This document shows, piece by piece, positions 8,736 to 17,568 of a DNA stretch of 64,000 nucleotides. The number at the start of each line of letters is the position of its first letter. Within the stretch, counting starts at the first letter, position 1. The notes under the pieces were generated by a model. It saw only the letters and a list, made by a program, of their open reading frames with translations. It was not told where the DNA came from and made no database searches. Position numbers and translations under genes: made by a program. Source of the DNA: Paenibacillus elgii NBRC 100335. GTDB lineage: Bacteria > Bacillota > Bacilli > Paenibacillales > NBRC-103111. Location of the stretch: contig NZ_BIMB01000022.1 in assembly GCF_004000865.1 (NCBI RefSeq), positions 38,261-102,260 of the forward strand. Direction: 5' to 3'.

Positions 8736-11174
8736 TTAAGCACCCGCCAGCTTTTTAAGCTCCTCGGCTTCGTTCGGATCTTTGGCGACCAGCTTGTCCA
8801 CCCACGCCTGATCCGTCTTGCCCTGCTTCTGCAGCGCCGCCACGTACCAACGCGCGATATACCGCTGTACCGAGGAATCCAGGTTATCCGATAAGGCCGG
8901 GCGGAGGATGTCCGCCGCTTCCGCATACTTGCCTTGGTCGTAGGAAATTCTCCCCAAGACCAGAAACATCGGCTTCGTGATCTCGAAAGGAGGTACGCTG
9001 ATCGAAGACGGAATCGATTTTAGCGACTCCCGTTTTTCCTGTACGTGCTGGTAAATGCCGACGGCCTTTTGATAATACGCGTCTCGTTCCGCCGGCTTCT
9101 TCCCCTCTCCCGCAGCGTATCCCATCTCGTACGAAAGCACCATCACCCGTTCGTACCACATCATGTCCCACGGGTATTTCGGGATCGACTCGCTCGCGAT
9201 TGCCAACGCCTGCTGGGCATTGTCCTGAACCGCCCATTGATACCGGTACTCGTGGATGCCGTGCGCGTTAGGCTCGTTGTCCATATACCGGGCGGCAATC
9301 TGCTGGGCCTCCTGCAAATATTGCTTGTCCTTCGTCTGATTGTACACGTCGTTCAGGATGCGAATCTTCAGCAGCGCATAGTCCGCATTGGTCGAATGAA
9401 GCGCCATGGCGTTATCGATGAAGCCGATAAACTTCTCCAGTTGGACGGATTCCTGCGAAAGCTCGTTATACGCCTTGCCCGCTTCGGTGTTCGCTTTCAG
9501 CAGTCGAATCGATACGACGAGCATGCACAAGCTGAGCAGCAGGACGAACCCCGGATAGATCCATTTCGCTTTTCCCGATGTGATCGGCAGCTCCTGCTCC
9601 TTGGTCCCCGGCAAGGCAGCGCCCGCCAGCAGTCCTCCCAAGCCGATAAAAACAAGAGCGGACAAATAGCCGTAGCTTAAGTCGAAGTCCATAAAGCTGT
9701 GAGCAAGGATAGCGACTAACACGATGAAATAAACGAAATGCCGTCTTCCCTCCTCCGTCTCGTGATGCTTGATCACATGCCGCACGTAAAAGTACACGAT
9801 GCAGCCGATAAAAGCAAACAGCAGCAGCGCGCCGGCCCAACCGATATCCGTCAAGGTCTGGAACAAAAAGTTATGGGCCTGATTCGAAGCGTAGCCGTAG
9901 CTTTGGTGGGATTGATACAGCGCGGCCCATGTCCCGCCGCCCTTCCCGAACAACGGCGCTTCGTTTACGATTTGCATCGCATCCTTGTAAAAATACCCCC
10001 GCTCCTGCACGCTGTGCTGCTGGAAGTTGATGCTTGCAATCCGCTGCTGGAGATTTTCCGGCAGCAGGTTGAGCACCCACTGGCTGTTCAACACGACCGC
10101 GATACCGATGCCGCCGACCAGCAGGATTACCAGCGGGAACCAGAGCCGGGCATAGCGAAGCTTGAATTTTTCCTCCAGCTTCCCGACCGCCGGAGGCACG
10201 TACTTGTGAATGACCGCCGACAGCAGCGCTACCACCACCGATCCGGCCGCCAATTGCAGCCATGCCTGCGCGGACAGCGCTGCGTTCGAGGTGTGGAACA
10301 ATTCCGCTCCGATCCGCGTACTGGGCCCGGACAGGATGAAGGCGGTGACCGCCGCGATGCCCAGATTGAGGATCATGACGATTTGCCCGGACAAGCGGAT
10401 AAAAGGCAGCAGAGCAAGCAGCACCACCGGCAGCAGCACGAGACCGCCGCGGGACAAGGTCAAGATGAGCGACAGCAGCGCCGGCGCCAAAATTAAGGCA
10501 TTTCCTGCCGCCGCGGCCCATTTGGAGGAAGAAGCGATCATATACAGGGCGCCCAAAATGATGGCAATCAGATAGGCGGCATACGAGTTGGCGTAAGTGA
10601 AGGAAGACGTTAAACGCATGCCGTTGCTGTCGGCGATAATGACGCCATGGGCCTGAATGTTGCCGTACCAGACCAGCAGCCCGTAGATGACGAGCGCATA
10701 CCCCGAGTACAGAATGCCGTGCTGAACGAGGGCCGCCCCTTTTTTGTTCCGGGCGAGCACCCAGCTGATGACAAAAAACGATGCATACATGAGCTCGGCG
10801 TACAATCCTTGAAGGGCCAAATACATGGACGCCGGACGGGTCAGCACGGGAATGAGATAAGCGAGCGGAATGAGCCATACCGCCAACAGCAGCATGTCCC
10901 GCTTGCCGGTCGCTTTAAACGAGGTCATCAAAAACAGCGAAGTCAGGAACAAAGCGATGTAAATAAAAATATAGGAGCTGTACAGCGGGAAGTTGTAGAA
11001 GATGTTGTTCCCCGGCTTGGCTTCGTAGGAGAACATCAGAAACAATCCCTGGTGAAACGGGGCGATGAACAGAAACAACAGGACGAATCCGAGCACCGAA
11101 TAGAAAAGCAGCGATCCTTTTTCCTGCTCCCGGCTTTCCAGCCACTGCTTTCTTGAAACATAAGGCGTGTTCAT
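8736..11174 (-). CDS. O-antigen ligase family (Wzy_C) membrane protein with C-terminal TPR region
   Basis: An 812-residue polytopic protein. Roughly the first 550 residues hold a dozen or more membrane helices with a large extracytoplasmic loop that contains the family signature (SVQERGYFYKDAMQIV, PLFGKGGGTW and ASNQAHNFLFQTLTDIG, about residues 390-440). The last 250 residues are soluble and helical, resembling tetratricopeptide repeats (e.g. YDQGKYAEAADILRPAL). Wzy_C proteins polymerise or ligate undecaprenyl-linked glycans at the outer face of the membrane; Gram-positive members act on capsule-, teichuronic- or S-layer-type glycans. The ribosome site is weak (GGAG 13 bases upstream), so the exact start is less certain. 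Confidence 0.88.
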   Translation of the reverse strand: MNTPYVSRKQWLESREQEKGSLLFYSVLGFVLLFLFIAPFHQGLFLMFSYEAKPGNNIFYNFPLYSSYIFIYIALFLTSLFLMTSFKATGKRDMLLLAVWLIPLAYLIPVLTRPASMYLALQGLYAELMYASFFVISWVLARNKKGAALVQHGILYSGYALVIYGLLVWYGNIQAHGVIIADSNGMRLTSSFTYANSYAAYLIAIILGALYMIASSSKWAAAAGNALILAPALLSLILTLSRGGLVLLPVVLLALLPFIRLSGQIVMILNLGIAAVTAFILSGPSTRIGAELFHTSNAALSAQAWLQLAAGSVVVALLSAVIHKYVPPAVGKLEEKFKLRYARLWFPLVILLVGGIGIAVVLNSQWVLNLLPENLQQRIASINFQQHSVQERGYFYKDAMQIVNEAPLFGKGGGTWAALYQSHQSYGYASNQAHNFLFQTLTDIGWAGALLLFAFIGCIVYFYVRHVIKHHETEEGRRHFVYFIVLVAILAHSFMDFDLSYGYLSALVFIGLGGLLAGAALPGTKEQELPITSGKAKWIYPGFVLLLSLCMLVVSIRLLKANTEAGKAYNELSQESVQLEKFIGFIDNAMALHSTNADYALLKIRILNDVYNQTKDKQYLQEAQQIAARYMDNEPNAHGIHEYRYQWAVQDNAQQALAIASESIPKYPWDMMWYERVMVLSYEMGYAAGEGKKPAERDAYYQKAVGIYQHVQEKRESLKSIPSSISVPPFEITKPMFLVLGRISYDQGKYAEAADILRPALSDNLDSSVQRYIARWYVAALQKQGKTDQAWVDKLVAKDPNEAEELKKLAGA

Positions 11175-11352
11175 TACGACAATTCAACTCCGTCTGTATG
11201 ATGGGAAAAGGCCGGCGAAGGCCCATTCTCCCCCATTCATTAGACGCACCAAATCTGGATAATGTTTCTATATCCTCCCCGCATTTCATCATTTTCCCGG
11301 ACAGCGCATAGGTTGAACTAGAACAAGTCTGCAAGCGAAAGGGGCGGAAGCC

Positions 11353-11832
11353 ATGATGACCCGGGAACATGGGTTCAAGCTCGGAGTGCTCGTTTATCTG
11401 CTCGCTTGGTTCATCGGAAGCTTCTGGATGACAGGCGCCATCCGCAGCGGCCGTATCACGCAGTGGTTTGGGATCAAACTCCTTCCTCCCGTCACGGAGT
11501 ACGCTTACTATGCGCTTGCCGGAGCCATCGGAGGCACAATGTACGCCATGCGCCTGTTCTTCGAATATTACGATAGCATGACCCCTCGCTGGTACTGGTG
11601 GTACCTGCTTCGCCCGATCAAATGCGCCGGAGCGGCCATGATGACGATCGTGCTGTTCAAAAGCGGCATTATGCTGCTCCAGACCGGCGCCTCGATGGAA
11701 GCGAAGATCGGCATCGCGTTTCTCGTCGGTTTCGGCTACGGCAAGCTGATGGATAAGCTGCGGACACTGACGGAGGCGCTGTTTAACGGAAGCGGCAACG
11801 GCGGCAAATCGGGGGACGACTCGCCCAAATAA
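11353..11832 (+). CDS. hypothetical membrane protein, 159 aa
   Basis: AAAGGGG precedes two adjacent ATG codons. The protein has three or four predicted membrane helices: about residues 9-30 (LGVLVYLLAWFIGSFWMTGA), 48-70, 85-105 and 113-130. An aromatic segment (MTPRWYWWYLLRP) lies between them, and the tail is hydrophilic, rich in Gly/Asn/Ser. I do not recognise a characterised family. It is divergent from the O-antigen-ligase gene and lies upstream of the acyltransferase gene on the same strand, separated by about 75 bases. Confidence 0.7.
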   Translation: MMTREHGFKLGVLVYLLAWFIGSFWMTGAIRSGRITQWFGIKLLPPVTEYAYYALAGAIGGTMYAMRLFFEYYDSMTPRWYWWYLLRPIKCAGAAMMTIVLFKSGIMLLQTGASMEAKIGIAFLVGFGYGKLMDKLRTLTEALFNGSGNGGKSGDDSPK

Positions 11833-11908
11833 GCTCAGGCAATGTGCCAAGGCCAGCGGAGCATGAATATCCTAGCATATCATGACCCGGAAGGAGATGC
11901 CTGAGCAG

Positions 11909-12487
11909 ATGGATAACCAATCGCCGATCGAGTCGCTGCGGACTCAACTGCCTTCGCGAACGGTGGAGAACAAAATTTACATCGGAGAATTCACCTACGG
12001 TCATCCGGATATCCGGTCTTGGGGCGAGAGCAGCATTCTGATCATCGGCAAGTTTTGCTCCATTGCGGACCGAGTGACGATTTTTCTCGGCGGAGAGCAC
12101 CGGCCCGATTGGGTAACGACGTATCCGTTCAACTCCTTGATGCCCAAGTACTCCTTCATTACAGGACATCCGAAGAGCAAAGGAAACGTGACCATCGGGC
12201 ACGATGTCTGGCTTGCCTCGGGGGCGACGATTTTGTCGGGGGTTACGGTCGGGCACGGAGCGGTTGTCGGAGCGGGTGCCGTCGTCAGCAAGGACGTTCC
12301 GCCCTACGCTATCGTGGCGGGAAACCCGGCTAAGATCATCAAGTACCGGTTTCCCGAAGCGACGATTCAGCGCTTGCTCCGCATCGAATGGTGGGACTGG
12401 CCGCTGGACAAAATCGAACGGGCCGTCCCCTTGCTGCTGTCGGGCGACATGGATGCTTTTTTCCGCTATGGCGATACGGTCCCCTAG
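11909..12487 (+). CDS. CatB-like (xenobiotic acyltransferase type) hexapeptide-repeat acetyltransferase
   Basis: A 192-residue left-handed beta-helix acetyltransferase. Hexapeptide repeats run from IGKFCSIADRVTIFLGGEH through VTIGHDVWLASGATILSGVTVGHGAVVGAGAVVSKDV-type turns, ending at the acetyl-CoA-binding PPYAIVAGNPAKIIKYRF. The insertion loop with catalytic-type His (GGEHRPDWVTTYPF) is typical of the Vat/CatB group. Drug resistance need not be the role: beside a GT61 enzyme and a methyltransferase, O-acetylation of a glycan is equally likely. An upstream ATG at 11882 lacks a ribosome site; AAGGAG twelve bases before the chosen ATG supports this start. Confidence 0.88.
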   Translation: MDNQSPIESLRTQLPSRTVENKIYIGEFTYGHPDIRSWGESSILIIGKFCSIADRVTIFLGGEHRPDWVTTYPFNSLMPKYSFITGHPKSKGNVTIGHDVWLASGATILSGVTVGHGAVVGAGAVVSKDVPPYAIVAGNPAKIIKYRFPEATIQRLLRIEWWDWPLDKIERAVPLLLSGDMDAFFRYGDTVP

Positions 12488-12498
12488 CCGCTGGCGGA

Positions 12499-13593
12499 TC
12501 AAATTCCGGCCAGCTTGAGCACGTTCAGCAGCTTGTCGATATCGACGACGATATTGTCCGCGCCGACGGCGGGCTTAGGCGGGTATTCGATGTCGCACAC
12601 GACCTCGTAATAATCGACGCCGGCATGGTGGCATATTTTCCAAAAATAGTTATCCACGACCGTACGCGGCGACAGCTCAATCAGCTTTGCTCCGGGAGGA
12701 CAGAAAGTAATGTTGATATTGCTGCTGCCGAACGGAGCGACGACCACGCTGGCGGAGGAGTAGATCGCAATTTTATCCTGCATCGTCAGCGGCGTCGGAA
12801 CGATCTTCGTAAATCCTTTCTCGCTCAGAACGCGCATCACTTCATCCTCGTTGACGACGAACCGCGCCGCAGCGTCCTGCCGGCTGACATATATCCGTTC
12901 ATAGCCGCCGACTTGCCCGACCGGCTGCCCCTCTCCCAGCCGCTGGCGGAGAAACTGGTATGCCCACCTCGGACTTTTGCCTACCATTAAGGGAACTGCG
13001 GGCACGACAAGCTTGCTGGCCATCAGGTGATAATCGCTGCGGCTGACTTGAACCAGCTTATCCATCGGAAAGCCGAGCATGCTGAGAGACTCGTACTGAA
13101 ACGGATGATGCAGCATGCCGATCAAATATTTGTCGATCGGGATGCCGCTTTGCTCAAGCAAATGAATGCGCGGCAGGATATCGTAGAACCAATGGCCGTA
13201 CACGGCTTGGGTAAAGATGCCTTTCTCCGGCATATTCCATCCCCAGATCAAGGTAGCCACCGTTTCCGCCGTGCATTCCGGAGGCGGCAGCAGCATTCCG
13301 TCATGATCCGGGCAATACAGCTCCACATCGAGCAGCCGCTTGTTGTTCGAGGTAACCACGTAGCCGTTCCCGGTCATGACGCGCCCGTTCGGGACGACGG
13401 CGACGAAGGCCGGATCGAAATGACACTCGCTTGCCCAGCGCGGAGGATCGAATCCGCCAGGAGCCTCAAGATGAAGCTTCTCCCCGGGATGGATGATCTT
13501 GTAAAATTCCGGCATGAGGCTCCGGTCAAAGGCCGTGCAGTCCATCACCCAATCGATGGTTTTGTTGTAGACTTGATCGGGGATTGCGTACAT
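12499..13593 (-). CDS. glycosyltransferase family 61 (DUF563) protein
   Basis: A 364-residue GT61-type protein. The N-terminal half carries GHWFYDILPRIHLLE (about residue 130), and the C-terminal half has RIYVSRQDAAARFVVNEDEV followed by IVVAPFGSSNINITFCPPG, both diagnostic blocks of DUF563 enzymes. No signal peptide or membrane helix is evident, so it should act on nucleotide sugars in the cytoplasm, presumably in surface glycan or S-layer glycoprotein assembly. GGAGG lies nine bases before the ATG (an adjacent TTG is possible). The methyltransferase gene lies 45 bases upstream on the same strand, so the two probably form an operon. Confidence 0.85.
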   Translation of the reverse strand: MYAIPDQVYNKTIDWVMDCTAFDRSLMPEFYKIIHPGEKLHLEAPGGFDPPRWASECHFDPAFVAVVPNGRVMTGNGYVVTSNNKRLLDVELYCPDHDGMLLPPPECTAETVATLIWGWNMPEKGIFTQAVYGHWFYDILPRIHLLEQSGIPIDKYLIGMLHHPFQYESLSMLGFPMDKLVQVSRSDYHLMASKLVVPAVPLMVGKSPRWAYQFLRQRLGEGQPVGQVGGYERIYVSRQDAAARFVVNEDEVMRVLSEKGFTKIVPTPLTMQDKIAIYSSASVVVAPFGSSNINITFCPPGAKLIELSPRTVVDNYFWKICHHAGVDYYEVVCDIEYPPKPAVGADNIVVDIDKLLNVLKLAGI

Positions 13594-13638
13594 CAATTTC
13601 CGCCTCCTATTCCTCGTTATTTTGCGGATGGCGGCTCG

Positions 13639-14319
13639 TCAAGTCCGGTCAATATAATGCGCGACAAGCTCATCCTTATGCGCCAACAGCGCCTGGAAAG
13701 CCGGGGGGCACCCCTTCGGGAAGAGGACGCCGAGGCCGTTGGAGTGAGGGAACTGGAGATGCGGATGCCCGCCGCTGAGCTTCTCCCACAAACGGTACAC
13801 GCCGAAATCGCCCAGCCTGACCACGATATCGTGAAACAAAACGATGCCGTTCTCCGCCAGCTTCGGGTACCATGTCGTATAATCGTGCAGCACCGCATCA
13901 TACGTATGGTAACCGTCAATGTGCAGCAGATCGACCGAACCGTCGGGAAAACCGGCCAGGGCCTGGTCGAAATGGCTGCGAACCAGATAACCGATCCCCG
14001 GAAACTCCCGGAGCGTCACGGATTGGACGGCCTCGTAGATAGGATCGCCGCCATAGTACCCGGTATGCATATCGCCCTGCCACGTATCGACAGCGAAGCA
14101 GCGGGCGGGCAAATTCCCGTCCTTGACCGCCTGGCAAAAGCTGAAAAAGGAAGTGCCGTAAAGCGTGCCCAGTTCCGCTATAAGACGCGGCTTGGCAAAG
14201 CGCACAAGATCGTAAGCGAAACGCCGGTGGCCGGACCATGCGCCGTTCGTCATATAGGTTAACGGCAGCTCGGGGGCGTGATCCGCGGCAAATCGTACAG
14301 GATGATATTCCCAATCCAT
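13639..14319 (-). CDS. class I SAM-dependent methyltransferase (Methyltransf_24 type)
   Basis: A 226-residue Rossmann-fold methyltransferase. Motif I is LIAELGTLYGTSFFSF, the acidic loop after beta-2 is CFAVDTWQGD, and the motif-IV region reads VDLLHIDGYHTYDAVLHD followed by IVLFHDI. These are typical of enzymes that modify sugars in glycan clusters. A GTG twelve bases upstream is an alternative start; GGTGG eight bases before the ATG favours the start given. It is probably the first gene of an operon with the GT61 gene, whose coupling suggests methylation of a glycan unit. Confidence 0.82.
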   Translation of the reverse strand: MDWEYHPVRFAADHAPELPLTYMTNGAWSGHRRFAYDLVRFAKPRLIAELGTLYGTSFFSFCQAVKDGNLPARCFAVDTWQGDMHTGYYGGDPIYEAVQSVTLREFPGIGYLVRSHFDQALAGFPDGSVDLLHIDGYHTYDAVLHDYTTWYPKLAENGIVLFHDIVVRLGDFGVYRLWEKLSGGHPHLQFPHSNGLGVLFPKGCPPAFQALLAHKDELVAHYIDRT

Positions 14320-14449
14320 CGAATAAACCACCGCCTTAAGGAAATCCCGATCTAACCTGCGGGTATGTCTTATTCTATGTCCAACTCATCCGGCCGGGAT
14401 GGGCAGGTAAATAAGGGGAAAGGCACATTTTGAACCGATTTCCCTTTCA

Positions 14450-14478
14450 TTGACTTGAAACGGACCGTAGCATACAAT
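14450..14478 (+). promoter_or_regulatory. sigma-A promoter of the ABC exporter operon
   Basis: TTGACT and TACAAT are separated by exactly 17 bases. Transcription would begin near 14485, about 70 bases before the ATPase start codon. Confidence 0.8.
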
Positions 14479-14497
14479 GGGATTGCATGACCGAACC

Positions 14498-14530
14498 GGC
14501 CGAAGCCTGGAAGCGGCCATGCTTTTTTTA
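14498..14530 (+). terminator. terminator-like hairpin in the ABC exporter leader
   Basis: GGCCG / CGGCC stem with an eleven-base loop, followed by a run of seven T, located between the sigma-A promoter and the start codon. It looks like an attenuator rather than the end of a gene, since nothing upstream on this strand needs terminating. Confidence 0.5.
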
Positions 14531-14553
14531 GTTTAGGGATGAGAGGTGTGCTG

Positions 14554-15342
14554 ATGGAAACCGCAAGAGAAGCGATCCTGTCCATTCGCGGCTTGCGAAT
14601 GATGTATGGAGACCGCTACGTGCTCAGAGGAATCGATCTTGACGTATACCCGGGACAAATCATCGGGTATATCGGGCCGAACGGCGCGGGCAAAAGCACC
14701 ACGATCAAAACGATGCTCGGCCTCGTGGAGGGCTACACCGGAGAAATCCGTATTTTCGGCAAGGACATCTCGGACGGCAGCGTGGATTATAAGCAGCGGA
14801 TCGGGTATGTGCCCGAAACGGCCGAAGTGTACGACGCCCTGACGGCGAAAGAATATTTGACCTTTATCGGCAATCTGTACGGATTGGAGGACGAGCAGGC
14901 GGAATGGAAAGCCAAACGGCTGATCGACCTGTTCGGGCTGGAGGACGCGTATAATGCGCGGATCGTTTCGTATTCCAAAGGCATGCGCCAAAAGGTGCTG
15001 CTCATCTCCAGCCTGCTGCACAACCCGGACATTTTGTTTTTGGACGAACCCTTGAGCGGGCTGGATGCCAACAGCGTCATGGTGGTGAAAGAAATTTTGG
15101 CGCAGCTGGCCGCGAAGGGCAAGACGATCTTCTATTCCTCACACATTATGGATGTGGTCGAAAGGATCAGCAACCGCATCGTCCTGCTGGACGGCGGCGA
15201 AATTGTGGCGGACGGAAGCTTCGACGAGCTGAAGGCGCAGAGCCGGGAAGGGTCGCTCGAAGAGATCTTCAACCGGCTGACCGGCTTCCATGAGCATAAA
15301 GAGATTGCGGAACGATTCGTCTCCGTCGTGCAAGAGGTGTAG
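14554..15342 (+). CDS. ABC transporter ATP-binding protein
   Basis: A 262-residue ABC ATPase with Walker A GPNGAGKST (about residues 41-49), signature SYSKGMRQK (the canonical LSGGQ replaced by YSKGM, as in many bacterial exporters), Walker B ILFLDEPLSGLD and switch His in YSSHIMDV. The short C-terminal extension is typical of CcmA/EcsA-like exporter ATPases. GAGAGGTG precedes this ATG; an in-frame ATG five codons earlier overlaps the ribosome site. The permease gene follows after three bases, so the two form an exporter. The substrate is unknown. Confidence 0.92.
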   Translation: METAREAILSIRGLRMMYGDRYVLRGIDLDVYPGQIIGYIGPNGAGKSTTIKTMLGLVEGYTGEIRIFGKDISDGSVDYKQRIGYVPETAEVYDALTAKEYLTFIGNLYGLEDEQAEWKAKRLIDLFGLEDAYNARIVSYSKGMRQKVLLISSLLHNPDILFLDEPLSGLDANSVMVVKEILAQLAAKGKTIFYSSHIMDVVERISNRIVLLDGGEIVADGSFDELKAQSREGSLEEIFNRLTGFHEHKEIAERFVSVVQEV

Positions 15343-15345
15343 GCG

Positions 15346-17001
15346 ATGATGGAATTCGTATCGCTTAAGGTGCTGGACCGGTTCAGGGCCCTGTTCGAGA
15401 GGCTCGGCGTCGATTACCCGTTGATGCGCAAAATTTTGCAGATCAAGCTGACGATGGACGGACGGCGGATGCCGACCATTTTCAATCAGTCTGCCAAAAA
15501 GAACCGGCAGGAGACGGCCGATCAGAACAATTTCGTGAAGTCCCTCGGCTTGTACGCCTTGCTGGGGCTGACTATGGTTCCTTTCGTCGTGATGGGCGAC
15601 AACTATATGTTTCAGATGAGCTTTGTGTTCGGCCTGTTAATGTTCCTGGTCATGACTTCCTTAATCTCGGACTTTTCTACCGTTCTGCTCGATATCCGGG
15701 ACCGGAACATTATCGCCTCGAAGCCGGTCAACCGGCGGACGATCGGCATGGCGAAGACGCTGCATATTTTGCTTTATTTGTTCTTTTTGACCGTAGCGCT
15801 CTGCGCAGCGCCGATGATTGCGGCAATCGTCAAGCATGGCGTGTTGTTTTTTCTCTTGTTTGTGGTCGAAATCGTACTGACGGACGTGCTGATTGTCGCT
15901 GTGACGGCCTTTTTGTATATGCTGATTCTGAAGTTTTTCGACGGGGAAAAGCTGAAGGACATGATCAATAACGTGCAAATTGCGCTATCTATCGCGATTA
16001 CCGTCGGTTACCAATTCGTCGGACGGTCATTCGACCTCATGCAGCTTCACATCGCGTTCGAACCGAAATGGTGGCAGGTCTTCCTCCCTCCCCTGTGGTT
16101 TGGCGCGCCGTTCGAATGGCTGCTGCGCGGTCAGGCGGCCCCGCATTTCATCGTCTTTACGCTGCTGGCGTTCGTCACGCCGATCGTTTCGATTCTGATC
16201 TACACGAACCTGATGCCCTTCTTCGAGCGCAGCTTGCAGAAGCTGGCGAACGACGGCTCGAAAAGAGGCAAAGAACATAGCCGATGGCTGGATGTTGTTT
16301 CCAGGTTTGTATGTTCCGGTCGGGAGGAGCGCACCTTTTTCCGGTTCGGCTCCCTAATGATGGGCAACGAAAGGGAGTTCAAGCTCAAGGTATATCCATC
16401 CCTTGGCTTCTCGATCGTGTTTCCGTTCATTTTCTTTTTCAACGTGCTGCGGACCCAGTCCTTCAGCGAAATCGCAGCGAGCAAATGGTATCTGAACATT
16501 TATTTCTGCGCGCTGCTGATTCCGACCGTCGTTATGATGCTGCGATATTCGGGTAAGCACAAGGGCTCGTGGCTCTATAAAACGATGCCCTTGCCAAATC
16601 CGGCGCCTATTTTCCGCGGAACGATCAAAGCGTTCCTCGTCAGGCTGTTTATGCCCGTGCTCCTGATCGAGAGCGTTATTTTTCTCGCGCTGTTCGGGGT
16701 GCGCATCGTCCCGGATTTAATCGTCGTCGCATTGAACGCGCTGCTGTACACGGTCATTTGCTTCCGGATTTTCCGCAAGGCGCTGCCGTTCTCGGAGTCC
16801 TTCGAGGCGGTAAAGCAGAATGACGGCCTCATGATCTTGCCGCTTCTGCTGCTCCTCGCTCTGTTCGCCGGCGTGCATCTGGCCAGCACGTTCATCACCG
16901 GCGGGGTCTACGCGTATATGGCGCTGCTGGTCGTGCTGAATGTCGTGGTCTGGCGGAAAGGATTTGCCATCTCGTGGGATGACGTACGGGACAAGGGATG
17001 A
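15346..17001 (+). CDS. ABC transporter permease, 551 aa
   Basis: A large hydrophobic protein with about ten to twelve membrane helices in two groups (roughly residues 65-240 and 340-540), separated by a hydrophilic stretch (RSLQKLANDGSKRGKEHSR...). The first 60 residues are cytoplasmic and basic. There is no nucleotide-binding domain, so it relies on the ATPase encoded three bases upstream; the stop and start codons are almost touching and the ribosome site sits inside the ATPase gene end. Size and layout fit the EcsB-like or large exporter permeases; I cannot name the substrate. Confidence 0.85.
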   Translation: MMEFVSLKVLDRFRALFERLGVDYPLMRKILQIKLTMDGRRMPTIFNQSAKKNRQETADQNNFVKSLGLYALLGLTMVPFVVMGDNYMFQMSFVFGLLMFLVMTSLISDFSTVLLDIRDRNIIASKPVNRRTIGMAKTLHILLYLFFLTVALCAAPMIAAIVKHGVLFFLLFVVEIVLTDVLIVAVTAFLYMLILKFFDGEKLKDMINNVQIALSIAITVGYQFVGRSFDLMQLHIAFEPKWWQVFLPPLWFGAPFEWLLRGQAAPHFIVFTLLAFVTPIVSILIYTNLMPFFERSLQKLANDGSKRGKEHSRWLDVVSRFVCSGREERTFFRFGSLMMGNEREFKLKVYPSLGFSIVFPFIFFFNVLRTQSFSEIAASKWYLNIYFCALLIPTVVMMLRYSGKHKGSWLYKTMPLPNPAPIFRGTIKAFLVRLFMPVLLIESVIFLALFGVRIVPDLIVVALNALLYTVICFRIFRKALPFSESFEAVKQNDGLMILPLLLLLALFAGVHLASTFITGGVYAYMALLVVLNVVVWRKGFAISWDDVRDKG

Positions 17002-17037
17002 GGGATGAATGATGAGCATCAGCCGGCTTCAGGCATG

Positions 17038-17088
17038 AAAAGAACCTCCGTTTCCACGATATCGGTGGATTCGGAGGTTCTTTGATTT
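17038..17088 (+). terminator. terminator of the ABC exporter operon
   Basis: AAAGAACCTCCG (17039-17050) pairs with CGGAGGTTCTTT (17072-17083) and is followed by GATTTC. It ends the exporter operon. Confidence 0.8.
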
Positions 17089-17568
17089 CTGCCGTTGCTA
17101 GTGCTGCTGCGCGAACATTGGGGGGCCATGCATTTATCTGGAGCGCCGAAAAATTAGAGGAACTGTGATGCGCTATTACAGCCAATCAGCCGTTTGTTCT
17201 GACCATAGAGGATCTGAGGTGCGCTAATGATGTCCCCCGAGGCAGCACGAACATTTTTCGACACGATTAAGTCACCTTTTGTTCCGCTATGCTTCGATGC
17301 CAGGGCCAAAAACGCCGCTTTACGCATCGTAGTTCCTCTATGCTCGAACAGAGGCCGCCCATGATTCGGACCTTCACCGATTGCGCATTTGCTGCGGGGC
17401 CCGGCCGGAATTGGATGGGCTTCCCCCGTCTGATTGCACAAAGATTGGGCAATCGAGATTCGTTCGCGCGATTCTGCGAAGATTGGCAATCGATCTCCCC
17501 CGCACGACTCCGTCCAAAAGGTTCAACCGTCGAGCCCCCAGCCTGATTCTGCGAAGAATCGCCCTGCC
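17089..17568. repeat. gene-free stretch with three imperfect repeats
   Basis: About 480 bases without a convincing gene. Near its end a unit of the form GATTCTGCGAAGATTGGCAA occurs three times: at 17432-17456 (diverged), 17470-17493, and 17545-17561 (shortened). A 111-codon frame on the minus strand (17154-17489) has no ribosome site and begins inside the repeats. The stretch may be a decayed intergenic repeat element. Confidence 0.4.

Noticed and set aside
17154..17489. 111-codon frame on the minus strand in the repeat stretch
   Set aside because: It begins inside the repeated units, lacks a ribosome site and has no recognisable domain, although its C-terminal half looks less random than most shadows.
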